Of a stretch of DNA of 64,000 bases, positions 46,477 through 55,596 are shown piece by piece. A model generated the notes under the pieces. The model searched no databases and was not told the DNA's origin. It was given only the letters and a program-made list of their open reading frames with translations. Origin of the DNA: Burkholderia pyrrocinia (GTDB lineage Bacteria > Pseudomonadota > Gammaproteobacteria > Burkholderiales > Burkholderiaceae); NCBI RefSeq assembly GCF_018417535.1, contig NZ_CP070978.1, positions 2,232,001-2,296,000 on the forward strand, written 5' to 3'. Numbering within the stretch: the first letter of the stretch is position 1; each line of letters starts with the position of its first letter. The position numbers and the translations under genes are program-made.

Positions 46477-47661
46477 ATGGACACAATGGACGCAATCGAA
46501 GAAAGCACGCTGCAGGGGCAACTGAAAACCTGGCGCCGGCATCTGCACCAGTTTCCCGAGACGGGTTTCGAAGAGGTGAACACGTCGGACTACGTCGCGC
46601 GCATCCTGACGACGCTCGGGCTCGACGTGCATCGCGGCATCGGCGGCACGGGGCTCGTCGCGAACCTGGCGGTGGGCTCGGGCCGGCGCGCGATCGGGAT
46701 CCGCGCGGACATGGACGCGCTGAATATCGCCGAACACGCGCCGGGCCGTGAACACGTGTCGCGCACGCCCGGCAAGATGCATGCGTGCGGGCACGACGGC
46801 CACATGTCGATGGTGCTCGGCGCCGCGCAGTTGCTGGCCGAACGCAAGGACTTCGACGGCACGGTGCGCTTCATCTTCCAGCCGGCCGAGGAGCATGGCC
46901 GCGGCGCGAAGGCGATGATGGCCGACGGGCTGTTCGAACGCTTTCCGGTCGACGCGATCTTCGGCGCGCACAACATGCCGGGCATGCGTGCGGGCACGTT
47001 CTCGACGCGCGCGGGCGGCATCATGGCGAGCGAAGACAACTTCGTGATCCGGATCGACGGGCGCGGCACGCATGCGGCGCGTCCGCACATGGGCATCGAT
47101 CCGATCGTGATCGGCTCGCAGATCGTGCTCGCGCTGCAGACGATCGTGTCGCGCAATCTCGATCCGGGCCAGCAGGCCGTGATCTCGTGCACGGAGTTCA
47201 TCACCGACGGGCTGCGCAACGTGCTGCCGTCGACCGTGACGATCAAGGGCGATACGCGCAGCTATTCGCGCGACGTGCAGGCGCTGCTCGAAACGCGGAT
47301 GCGCGAGATCAGCGAAGGGATTTGCCGCACGCACGGCGCGACCTGCACGTTCGACTACACGCACGAGTTCGCGCCGACGGTGAATTCTCCGGAGTGGGTC
47401 GACACGGCCGTGCAGGCCGCCGCGCATATCGCTGGCGCCGGCGCGGTGAACGCCGACGTGCAGCCGATGATGATCTCCGAGGATTTCGGCGCGTTCCTGC
47501 AGGCCGTGCCCGGCAATTTCGTGTTCATCGGCAACGGCGAAGCGGCCGATCGCGGCGGCGTGCCGCTGCATAACGCGGCGTACGATTTCAACGACGAGAT
47601 CCTGCCGGTCGGCGCGCGTTATTTCGCTGAAGTGGCGCGGCGCGCGTTGAGTTCCCGGTGA
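46477..47661 (+). CDS. M20-family amidohydrolase (hippurate/N-acyl-amino-acid type)
   Basis: A 394-residue M20D peptidase-family hydrolase. Metal-site motifs are IGIRADMDALNI, GKMHACGHDGHMSM (Cys/His ligands) and FQPAEEHGRGAKAM (catalytic Glu-Glu), and the C-terminal metal histidine is in GVPLHNAAYDFND. It removes an acyl group from an amino acid. Directly downstream of dpaL and before an amino-acid permease, it may release diaminopropionate or a similar amino acid from a conjugate. The true substrate is unknown. Confidence 0.88.
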   Translation: MDTMDAIEESTLQGQLKTWRRHLHQFPETGFEEVNTSDYVARILTTLGLDVHRGIGGTGLVANLAVGSGRRAIGIRADMDALNIAEHAPGREHVSRTPGKMHACGHDGHMSMVLGAAQLLAERKDFDGTVRFIFQPAEEHGRGAKAMMADGLFERFPVDAIFGAHNMPGMRAGTFSTRAGGIMASEDNFVIRIDGRGTHAARPHMGIDPIVIGSQIVLALQTIVSRNLDPGQQAVISCTEFITDGLRNVLPSTVTIKGDTRSYSRDVQALLETRMREISEGICRTHGATCTFDYTHEFAPTVNSPEWVDTAVQAAAHIAGAGAVNADVQPMMISEDFGAFLQAVPGNFVFIGNGEAADRGGVPLHNAAYDFNDEILPVGARYFAEVARRALSSR

Positions 47662-47678
47662 TACGCATCGTGTGGCAG

Positions 47679-49085
47679 TCAGGCCCGCTGACGCTCACTC
47701 CGCAGTGTCGGCTCCGCATCCGACGAGACCGCGGATTCGAGCTTCAGCCCGTAGTAGAAGGCGACCAGCAGGACGAGCCATGCCGGTCCGACGAGCAGTG
47801 CGACGCGCGTGTCGGGGAAGTACGCCATCAATCCGATTACGAATGCGAGAAACGCCAACGCGAACCACGAACCGTAAGGCCAGAACGGCATACGAAAGCC
47901 GAGTGTGCGCTGTTCGGTCGGTGCGAGGGACTGGCGAAATTTCATCTGCGTAACGAGAATGACGCCCCAGGTCCAGATCGCACCGAACGTGGAGATGGAC
48001 GTGACCCAGACGAAGACCTTTTCGGGAACGAGGTAGTTCAGCAGCACGCCGGCCAGCAATGCGGCCACCGAGACGAGAATCGCCCGGCGCGGCACGCCGC
48101 TGGCGGTCGTCATGCCGAACGCGCGGGGTGCATGACCCTGTTGCGCAAGACTGTAAAGCATGCGGCCGGTACTGAAGATGCCTCCATTGCACGACGAAAG
48201 CGCTGCAGTGAGCACGACGAAGTTGATGATCCCGGCGGCGGTCTTGACGCCGAGCCGCTCGAACGTCATCACGAACGGGCTGCCTTGCGTGCCGATCTCG
48301 TTCCACGGGTAGATCGACAGAATGACGAAGAGTGCGCCGCCGTAGAAGATCACGATGCGCCAGAACACGGAGTTGATCGCGTTCGGAATGGACTTTTGCG
48401 GATTGGCCGCTTCGCCCGCCGTCAATCCGATCATTTCGACGCCCAGGTAGGCAAACATGACCATTTGCATCGACATCATGACGCCATGTAGGCCGTTCGG
48501 GAGAAAGCCGCCGTGCGCCCACAAGTTCGAAATGCCAGTCGCTACGCCATGGTTGCCGTAGCCGAACACGATCATGCCGAGACCGACGGCGATCATGACG
48601 ACGATCGTCACGACCTTGATCAGCGCGAACCAGAATTCGAGTTCGCCGTATGCCTTGACCGTCAATAAATTGACGGAGCCCATCATTCCCAGCGCGGCGA
48701 GCGCCCAGATCCAGCGTGGCACGTCGGGAAACCAGATACCCATGTAGATGCCGACCGCGGTGATTTCCGCAATGCACGTGACCAGCCAGAGAAACCAGTA
48801 GTTCCATCCGGTGAGGTAGCCGGCGAGTGGACCGAGATAATTGCGCGCGTAGCGACTGAACGATCCGGCAACGGGCTCGTGCACGGCCATTTCGCCCAAC
48901 GCGCGCATGATGACGAAGATGACCGCGCCGCCGATGACGTAGGAAAGAATGATGGCGGGCCCCGCCATTTTGATTGCATTGGCCGAACCCAGAAACAATC
49001 CGACGCCGATGGCGGCGCCGAGCGCCATCAGGCGCATCTGCCGTTGTCCGAGACCTCGATGTAGATCTGATTCGTTTTGTTGCAT
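47679..49085 (-). CDS. Amino-acid permease, APC superfamily (AAT type)
   Basis: A 468-residue protein with 12 hydrophobic segments. The AAT-family N-terminus is RGLGQRQMRLMALGAAIGVGLFLGSANAI, with AGPAIILSYVIGGAVIFVIMRALGEMA following. It resembles proline/GABA/aromatic amino-acid permeases such as ProY. The ATG at 49085 begins MQQNESDLHRGL; a longer in-frame start is less likely. It converges with the M20 gene, the two stops being only 17 bases apart, and may supply amino acids to that pathway. Confidence 0.88.
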   Translation of the reverse strand: MQQNESDLHRGLGQRQMRLMALGAAIGVGLFLGSANAIKMAGPAIILSYVIGGAVIFVIMRALGEMAVHEPVAGSFSRYARNYLGPLAGYLTGWNYWFLWLVTCIAEITAVGIYMGIWFPDVPRWIWALAALGMMGSVNLLTVKAYGELEFWFALIKVVTIVVMIAVGLGMIVFGYGNHGVATGISNLWAHGGFLPNGLHGVMMSMQMVMFAYLGVEMIGLTAGEAANPQKSIPNAINSVFWRIVIFYGGALFVILSIYPWNEIGTQGSPFVMTFERLGVKTAAGIINFVVLTAALSSCNGGIFSTGRMLYSLAQQGHAPRAFGMTTASGVPRRAILVSVAALLAGVLLNYLVPEKVFVWVTSISTFGAIWTWGVILVTQMKFRQSLAPTEQRTLGFRMPFWPYGSWFALAFLAFVIGLMAYFPDTRVALLVGPAWLVLLVAFYYGLKLESAVSSDAEPTLRSERQRA

Positions 49086-49695
49086 CAGGACACTCTCTTT
49101 GAATTTGAAGGAAGGGAAAGGGGGCCGACGAGCTGGCAAGCGCGCAACGAATCAGCCGGGTCCGCGCGCGATCGAGGCGACCGCGCAGCCAGCCGTGCCG
49201 GTCGCTTTCGGTGCGATGCCGCGCAGGCGTGATGGTCGAGTGGGCTGTCGGTTAACGATGAAACGGATGAAACGCGCGCGCGAGCCGGTGCGCGGCACGA
49301 AGAGGAAATATGGAGTGCGAATGAATGGAAAGGATCTGGCGTTGCATCGAGCGGCGTCTCCGTCAAATAGCGAAATCGACTCTCTGATGGAGCCTTGTGT
49401 GAAGGACTATGCTAGCGACGGAGCATGAGTTGTTGTTATCGAAAAATTGACGATTTCAGAAAAAGATACTGGTCGTCAGCATTTGTGAACAAAATCTGAC
49501 TGTCGATAAATCGATATTCCAGTTTTTTGCAGGGCGGACGCACAGCCCTGCCGCCTGCTTCGGCTGACCGCTGCCCCGGTGCGTGCCGCAAGCGTGTCCG
49601 GCACGCAGGTCGATCCGACGGATCTGCCGAGGTAGCCTCCGGAAGCATGAGTCCGGCTCGCGCGTGCTGGCGAGCCGGACGCGTGTCGCATCACG
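49086..49695. other. Intergenic region with one strong stem-loop
   Basis: About 610 bases without a convincing gene. It includes an AT-richer patch near 49430-49530, likely part of the permease promoter region, and the stem-loop listed at 49651-49680. Confidence 0.5.
49651..49680 (-). terminator. Stem-loop after the class III aminotransferase gene
   Basis: GTCCGGCTCGC pairs perfectly with GCGAGCCGGAC (11 bp) around an 8-base loop, 15 bases beyond the aminotransferase stop. No T tract is evident. Confidence 0.55.
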
Positions 49696-51054
49696 TCACA
49701 CCAGTTCGCCCAGGCACGCGTCGAACTGCGCGACGAGTTTGTCGACGTCGTCGCTCGTCGTCTGCGGGCACACGAGCATCATGTTGTGGAACGGCGTGAT
49801 CAGCACGCCGCGATTCAGCAGGTACAGGTGCACGATGTGTTCGAGCTCGCTGTCGAGTTGCGCGCCGGCGAGCGTGCCGTTGCGCGGCGGCTCGGGCGCG
49901 AACTGGAATTCGGTGCGCGCGCCGATGCGCGTCACGCACCACGGCAGCCCGTGTTTCGCGATCGCCTGTTCGAGCCCGGTAGCCAGCCGCGCGGCGAGTT
50001 CGAACATGTGCGCATACGCGGCGTCGGTCGCGACTTCGGCCAGCGTCGCGCGCATCGCATGCATCGCGAGCATGTTCGCGGTGAGCGTCGTGCCGATGCC
50101 CGAATGGCCGGGCGGCGCGTTCAGCTTCGCCTGCTTCGCGCGTTCCGCGAATTCGGCGCTGAAACCGTACACCGCGCACGGCACGCCGCCTGCGATCGGC
50201 TTGCCGACCACCAGCATGTCCGGTTCGAGATCGTGCGCGACCGCGTAGCCGCCCGGGCCGCTGCTGATCGTATGCGTCTCGTCGATCACGAGCAGCGTGC
50301 CGTAGCGGCGCGTCAGTTCGCGCGCCGCATCCCAGAAGCCCGGGTCGGGCAACACCATGCCGATGTTCGTCATCGCGGGCTCGGCGAGCACGCACGCGAC
50401 ATCGCCGCCCTTCAGCGCCGCTTCGAGCGCATCAAGATCGTTGAATTCGACGACACGCGTGTTCGCGAGCAGGTCGTACGACTGCCCGAGCAGGCTGTCG
50501 CGCTGCACGGGGCGGCCGTCGACGAGATCGACGAACACGTCGTCGACCGTGCCGTGATAACAGCCGTTGAACACGACGATCGTGTTGCGGCCGGTGGCCG
50601 CGCGCGCCCAGCGCAGCACGAAGCGGTTCGCGTCGCTCGCGCTCAGCGCGAACTGCCAGACCGGCAGCCGGAAGCGGCGCGCGAGTTCGCGCGCGACCCA
50701 CGCGGCGTCCTCGCTCGGCAGCATCGTCGTGTAGCCGCGCGTGGCTTGTTCGACGAGCGCGCGGGCGACCGGTTCAGGCGCATGGCCGAACATCGCGCCC
50801 GTGTCGCCGAGGCAGAAATCCGCGTAGTGATGGCCGTCGACGTCGGTGAACGTCGCGCCGCGCGCTTCCTTCACGTACAGCGAGAACGGTGTCGACCAGT
50901 CCTGCATCCAGTGCAACGGCACGCCGAACAGCAGGTGCTCGGACGCTTCCGCGGACAGTGCGCGGGACGCTGGCATGGCTTCGGTGAACGCACGGCGCTC
51001 GCGATCGAACAGCGCGCGGGCGCGGATGAGGTCGACTCCGTGGCGGGAAGGCAA
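49696..51054 (-). CDS. Class III aminotransferase (glutamate-1-semialdehyde-aminomutase-like)
   Basis: A 452-residue PLP enzyme of fold type I, class III. The PLP lysine is in DMLVVGKPIAGGVPCAVYG, with the preceding Asp in LLVIDETHTISSGPGG and the dimer-contact motif NGCYHGTVDDVF. The start is probably a TTG at 51054, preceded by GGAGCCCCAC; an ATG at 51273 would add 73 residues of low-quality sequence. No hemL-like tetrapyrrole context is near. It most likely transfers amino groups between an omega- or beta-amino acid and a keto acid, in keeping with the amino-acid genes beside it. Confidence 0.82.
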   Translation of the reverse strand: MPSRHGVDLIRARALFDRERRAFTEAMPASRALSAEASEHLLFGVPLHWMQDWSTPFSLYVKEARGATFTDVDGHHYADFCLGDTGAMFGHAPEPVARALVEQATRGYTTMLPSEDAAWVARELARRFRLPVWQFALSASDANRFVLRWARAATGRNTIVVFNGCYHGTVDDVFVDLVDGRPVQRDSLLGQSYDLLANTRVVEFNDLDALEAALKGGDVACVLAEPAMTNIGMVLPDPGFWDAARELTRRYGTLLVIDETHTISSGPGGYAVAHDLEPDMLVVGKPIAGGVPCAVYGFSAEFAERAKQAKLNAPPGHSGIGTTLTANMLAMHAMRATLAEVATDAAYAHMFELAARLATGLEQAIAKHGLPWCVTRIGARTEFQFAPEPPRNGTLAGAQLDSELEHIVHLYLLNRGVLITPFHNMMLVCPQTTSDDVDKLVAQFDACLGELV

Positions 51055-51569
51055 GTGGGGCTCCGGGGCTGTGAAGATGGGGGAAACGATAGCGCGGGCG
51101 GCGGGGGGCTGAACAGGGGCGGAATTACCGAGGCGAGCGGCAGCGCGCGAATATCCGTTGCGATTGACGATGACGTTGCCGAGTGTGGCAGCAGGTGTTT
51201 CCCGCAAGAGTTTTATTTGATTTGGAGATGGCGCCGGTGAATGGAAGCCGGAAAGAATCGTGAAGGTTTTCATGGATATTTATCCTGATTCTCGTGGCCT
51301 ATCGTTATTGCAAGCCGTGGCGCGAGGTGTTCGTCAGAGTCGGTCGTTGCTGGCCGACGCGGGGATTTGATACGCGGTTGCGAGTGCGTCCGGTCGATTT
51401 GATCGATCGCGCATGCGGCTGGGCATTTCGAATTCCGCAGGGATTTGCTGGTTAATTTAGAGATAAGCGAATACCGGATTTTCCTGCAATGGCGGGATCG
51501 TGAACTCGAAGCGGGCCGGTTTCTCGGCGATCGGATTTCAACCATCCATCCAGAATGCGGAGCAACACA
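51055..51569. other. Divergent intergenic region, no gene seen
   Basis: About 515 bases between the aminotransferase and the pilin-like gene. The first 220 bases are open in the aminotransferase frame but do not look coding. The remainder becomes AT-richer toward the pilin gene, suggesting its promoter. Confidence 0.45.
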
Positions 51570-52148
51570 ATGAAGATCGGAAAACATCTTGCCGCACTCG
51601 CTGTGTGCGGCACATTGGCCGGCATCGCTCACGCAGGCCCGACGTCGCCGCAGGCGGTCGTCAAGAGGATCACGCTGACGGCGCATATCGGCGACAGCCT
51701 GTTCGTCTCGAAACCAGACAATTCCGCGTGGTACGACGTGGTCGAACTGAACGCGACGGACCGTGCGCAGCAGACGTTCGCCACGACGCTGCCGATCCGC
51801 GTGCGCACGACGAACCCCGATATCAACGTCACGCTGTTGCAGCCGCTGCGGCTGTCGAGCGGTCGCGACGACATGGCCAACGCGACGGTCGTGCTGACAG
51901 GCAAGGCGGGCGACGCGGAAATCGCGTCCGGCGCCGCTCGTACGATCACGCTGGTCAAGCCCGGGCACGACGGCTTTGACGGCTACGACGAAACCCGCAA
52001 CCTGAAGGTCAGCGCACAAGCGCCGGTCGCCCGCGGGGCGGCGTCGACCAACGGGAGTTATCGCGGCGACCTGGTGCTGATGTTCGAACCAGCCGCTTCG
52101 GCGGGACGCGAGCCGGCAACGGGTGCGGTAGCGGCGGCCGGCGAGTAG
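51570..52148 (+). CDS. CS1-type fimbrial major subunit-like exported protein
   Basis: A 192-residue protein with a signal peptide ending GIAHA. The mature part opens with VKRITLTAHIGDSLFV and continues with LPIRVRTTNPDINVTLLQPLRL, the strand pattern of CS1/CFA-I alternate-chaperone pilins such as the cable pilin of cepacia-complex strains. The start at 51570 follows GGAGCAACACA. No chaperone, usher or tip gene is adjacent, so it is an orphan pilin or a related surface protein. The Ala/Gly/Glu-rich C-terminal tail is not typical of assembled subunits. Confidence 0.65.
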   Translation: MKIGKHLAALAVCGTLAGIAHAGPTSPQAVVKRITLTAHIGDSLFVSKPDNSAWYDVVELNATDRAQQTFATTLPIRVRTTNPDINVTLLQPLRLSSGRDDMANATVVLTGKAGDAEIASGAARTITLVKPGHDGFDGYDETRNLKVSAQAPVARGAASTNGSYRGDLVLMFEPAASAGREPATGAVAAAGE

Positions 52149-52410
52149 GTTGTTGCCCCGGCGACTGTCGTCGGCCGGGGCGTTTCAGTTGAAGTTTTTG
52201 CGCATAAACATACGACAACGTATCTCTAAAGATCCAATCAGCAATGTGAGTGGGCGCACACATTCGAAGAATTAGTTCAGTAAAAACAGGGTAAACGACA
52301 AATACGTGTCCGGCTTCCATCGCATTTAGACTGCACGTTGTAGTACGACGACGTATAAATAGCGATCCGCCGCCCGGCGCATCGATACCCCATACACTGA
52401 AGGAGTGCCC

Positions 52411-54411
52411 ATGGCCGCAAACAGCCGCCGTTCGTCTTCGTCCGTCCGATTGCCCTCGTCGAAGCCGGTGTCGCGCCGTGCATTCATCGGCTGGACCGGC
52501 GCGCTCGCCGGCGGCGCCGTGCTCGGCGGACCGCTCGCGGCCACCCGGGCGTTTGCGGGAGGCCACATGCCCAATGCGTCGGCGGTCGATCTCGTGTGGG
52601 GCGAGCACGGTGCGGCGGCGCGCATCGCCGCGTCGCTCGCGCACGTGTCGCGGCTCGCGCTGCGCGGGCGCGACTTCGACGTGACGCACTACGGCGCGCG
52701 CCCATGCGCGACGGTCGCGCAAACGTCGCCGTACACGAACGTCGCGAAATCGCCGGTGAGCCCGGGTTCCGAACTGACGACCGCACCCGGCGCGTTCGAT
52801 TCGCGCCCTGCGTTTCTCGCGGCAATCGACGCATGCCGCCGCGAAGGCGGCGGCCGGGTCGTCGTACCGTCCGGCAACTGGTACTGCGCGGGGCCGATCG
52901 TGCTGCAAAGCAACGTCACGTTTCACCTGAGCGCGAACTGCACGATCTATTTCAGCCCGAACCCGGCCGACTACGCGAAGGACGGCCCGGTCGACTGCGG
53001 CACGAACGGCCGCCTGTACTACAGCCGCTGGCAGGCGAACGATTGCCTGAACTACGGTGCGCCGGTCTACGCGCGCAACGCGACGAACATCGCGCTGACG
53101 GGCGAAGGCCCGACGTCGGTGCTGAACGGGCAGGCGATGACGCCGTTCTCCGGCAGCGGCGCCGGCAGCGTCTGCTGGTGGACCTACAAGGGCTCGTCGG
53201 GCGCGTACGGCGCGAGCGCGTCGGTGCCGAGCCAGGCGTATGCGAATCCGAACAACGTCGACCTGCGGATCGTCTCGCCGGCGATTCCCGACGCGCTCTA
53301 TGCGCTGCTCACGTCGCCGGTCACGCCGTGGCAGCAGGACCAGAACTACCTGCCCGCGCTGTCCGAGTCCGGCGTGCCGGTCGAGAAGCGCATCTTCGGC
53401 CTCGGCCATTACCTGCGGCCGTGCATGGTCGAATTCATCGGCTGCACCAACGTGCTGATGGCGAACTACCAGACGCAGAACACGCCGTTCTGGCAGCACC
53501 ATCCGACCGCGAGCCGCAATGTCGTGATGCGCGGCGTGACGACGAACAGCATCGGCCCGAACAACGACGGCTTCGATCCGGACGCGTGCACCGACGTGCT
53601 GTGCGAGGACTGCACGTTCAACACCGGCGACGACTGCATCGCGATCAAGTCGGGCAAGGACCGCGACACCGAATATGGCCCGGCGAAGCGGCACCTGATC
53701 CGCAACTGCACGATGAACAGCGGGCACGGCGGCATCACGCTCGGCAGCGAGATGGGCGGCGGCGTCGAGCAGATCTATGCGACCAACCTGTCGATGCTGA
53801 ACGCGAACTGGCAGACCAACCCGCTGAATATCGCGATCCGCGTGAAGACCAACATGAATCGCGGCGGCTACGTGAAGGACTTCCACGTGAAGGGCGTCAC
53901 GCTGCCGAACGGCGTGACGCTGAAGGGCGGCGGCTACGGCAGCGCGCTGCTCGCCGGCAGCCCCATCAACGCAAGCGTGCCGCTCGGCGTCGTCACGCCG
54001 TCGGCCGGTAATCCGTCGGCCGCGCAGGGCGGCATCGTCACGTTCGACTGCGATTACCAGCCCGCGAACGATGCGGTGCGCACGCGCGCGCCGGTCGTGC
54101 AGAACGTGACGATCTCGGACGTGAAGGCGAGCAACGTGACGCTGAACGGCGTGACCGCGTCGTGCTTCCAGGCGATCGTCGCGCAGGGGCCGGTCGCGTT
54201 CGACTACAACGGCACGCCGCCTGCGCCTGCCGTGCGGCCGATCTCCGGTGTGACGATCAGCAACTGCGACTTCGGCACGCCGGTCGCGTCGGGCACGCCG
54301 ACGGTCACGTCGCCGGGGCCGATCTATGCGTTCAACGTGAGCGCGATGACGCTGGCGAACGTGACGATCGCCGGGCAGGCCGTCAACACGACGATCACCG
54401 ACAAGCGGTGA
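52411..54411 (+). CDS. Polygalacturonase, glycoside hydrolase family 28, Tat-exported
   Basis: A 666-residue right-handed beta-helix enzyme. A twin-arginine signal (VSRRAFIGWTGALAGGAVLGG) spans residues about 20-50. All four GH28 active-site motifs are present: NND at residues 384-386 (GPNNDGFDPDAC), GDD at 406-408 (TGDDCIAIKSGKD), GHG near His439 (SGHGGITLGSEM) and IRVK. It should hydrolyse alpha-1,4-galacturonan of pectin. Strand repeats such as NVTISDVKASNVTLNGV form the C-terminal coils. AGGAG stands five bases before the ATG at 52411. It is a single-gene unit and adds pectin attack to the plant-wall theme of the window. Confidence 0.93.
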   Translation: MAANSRRSSSSVRLPSSKPVSRRAFIGWTGALAGGAVLGGPLAATRAFAGGHMPNASAVDLVWGEHGAAARIAASLAHVSRLALRGRDFDVTHYGARPCATVAQTSPYTNVAKSPVSPGSELTTAPGAFDSRPAFLAAIDACRREGGGRVVVPSGNWYCAGPIVLQSNVTFHLSANCTIYFSPNPADYAKDGPVDCGTNGRLYYSRWQANDCLNYGAPVYARNATNIALTGEGPTSVLNGQAMTPFSGSGAGSVCWWTYKGSSGAYGASASVPSQAYANPNNVDLRIVSPAIPDALYALLTSPVTPWQQDQNYLPALSESGVPVEKRIFGLGHYLRPCMVEFIGCTNVLMANYQTQNTPFWQHHPTASRNVVMRGVTTNSIGPNNDGFDPDACTDVLCEDCTFNTGDDCIAIKSGKDRDTEYGPAKRHLIRNCTMNSGHGGITLGSEMGGGVEQIYATNLSMLNANWQTNPLNIAIRVKTNMNRGGYVKDFHVKGVTLPNGVTLKGGGYGSALLAGSPINASVPLGVVTPSAGNPSAAQGGIVTFDCDYQPANDAVRTRAPVVQNVTISDVKASNVTLNGVTASCFQAIVAQGPVAFDYNGTPPAPAVRPISGVTISNCDFGTPVASGTPTVTSPGPIYAFNVSAMTLANVTIAGQAVNTTITDKR

Positions 54412-54475
54412 TGTGAGGGGAGGGGCGTTCGCGTGCGGCGGTCGATGCACGCGAACGCAAACCTGATTGAACGCG

Positions 54476-54985
54476 TCAAGCCAGCGTCTTGACCATGTGA
54501 TGTTCGTCGTAGAAGCGGCCGTCGACGAACAGCGAGCGCGGCTCCGTGCCGAACCGGACGAACCCCTGCGACGCATACAGCCGCTCCGCGGTGTCGTTGA
54601 CCTCGTTCACGCACAGCATCAGTTGCTTGCACTGCCACGCCTGCGCCGCATGCTCGGTCGCGTTTTCGAGCAGCGCTTGCGCGATGCCGCGCCCGCGATA
54701 CGCGGGATCGACGAACACGCCCCAGATCGTCGCCTTGTGCGCGACCTTCGCGCGCGCATCGCGGCGCACGCCCGTGATGCCGACGAGCGTGTCGCCGTCG
54801 AACGCGCCGAACACGGCCCGCATGTGCGTCGGCGTGATGCGTGCCGCGAATTCGTCGACCGGCACGCTGGTTTCTTCGTCGAGTGTCGGCACGAAGGAGG
54901 TAGGCGCGGTGTCGACCGCACGCAGGCGGACGGTCTGGAAACGGGCGGCGTCGGCCGCGTCGAGCAGGCGGGTCGTGATCGTCAT
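54476..54985 (-). CDS. GNAT-family N-acetyltransferase
   Basis: A 169-residue GNAT enzyme. The acetyl-CoA pyrophosphate loop is VDPAYRGRGIAQALLENA (motif A, R/Q-x-x-G-x-G/A) and motif B is LMLCVNEVNDTAERLYASQGF. It transfers an acetyl group to an amine; the substrate cannot be told. It ends 61 bases after the convergent polygalacturonase gene and shows no operon partner. Confidence 0.88.
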   Translation of the reverse strand: MTITTRLLDAADAARFQTVRLRAVDTAPTSFVPTLDEETSVPVDEFAARITPTHMRAVFGAFDGDTLVGITGVRRDARAKVAHKATIWGVFVDPAYRGRGIAQALLENATEHAAQAWQCKQLMLCVNEVNDTAERLYASQGFVRFGTEPRSLFVDGRFYDEHHMVKTLA

Positions 54986-55156
54986 CGAGGGGATTCCGGT
55001 AGAGGGCTGTGCATGCCGGCGCGGGCTGCTGCGGCCGCAGGATGCATCGTGCCTATGCTAATCGGAATCCGGATGACGCGTGGCGGCGTTCGACGCATCG
55101 CGCGTCCCGGCCACGCCGGGCCCGTGTCCTCGGATCGTGTCGCGCGGCCGCCGCGT

Positions 55157-55560
55157 ATCGCCGTCGACGCAGCATGCGAGCACCTCGGCATCGGTGTCGC
55201 CGAGGCTCAGGTACACGTGCCCGACCGCGCTGTCGAAATACAGGCTGTCGCCGGCGCTGCGATGATGGTGCCGATGGCAATCGTCTACCGGCGTTCGCGG
55301 CATCTGCAGGCGGCCGCGCGGTCGACGCGCATCGCGCTCGGTGCGGAGCGCGTGCGATGGCGACGCGATCGGTCCGTGCAGGCGAGCGGTGGAACGGTCG
55401 TGCAACGCGTTGCGCTGGAGGCTGACGTGGAGGAGGGCGTATTGCGGATGTGCCGGCGGCGCGTGATGCGCGCCGCGTCGACGCGAAGGATGAGGATGAC
55501 GTAAAACAGGCGCGCCGTCGCGCCGTCGCGCCGAACCGGCGCACGGCATCAAACGCGCGA
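55157..55560 (-). pseudogene. Possible relic of a cupin-domain (XRE/cupin) regulator
   Basis: On the minus strand, 55258-55157 encodes AGDSLYFDSAVGHVYLSL followed by GDTDAEVLACCVDGD, which looks like the last strands of the cupin domain of XRE/cupin regulators (typically AGDS-F-x-x-x-x-H-x-y-x-N). Sequence before it does not read as a cupin in any one frame and no HTH is found. The whole 54986-55596 gap has no intact gene. A decayed regulator is the best guess, with low confidence. Confidence 0.3.
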
Positions 55561-55596
55561 GGTGCGCCCGCTCAGGTCAGGCGCCCCGAATCGGCA

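Noticed and set aside
52009..54576. Minus-strand open frame of 855 codons opposite the polygalacturonase
   Set aside because: Shadow frame; every GH28 active-site motif is on the plus strand.
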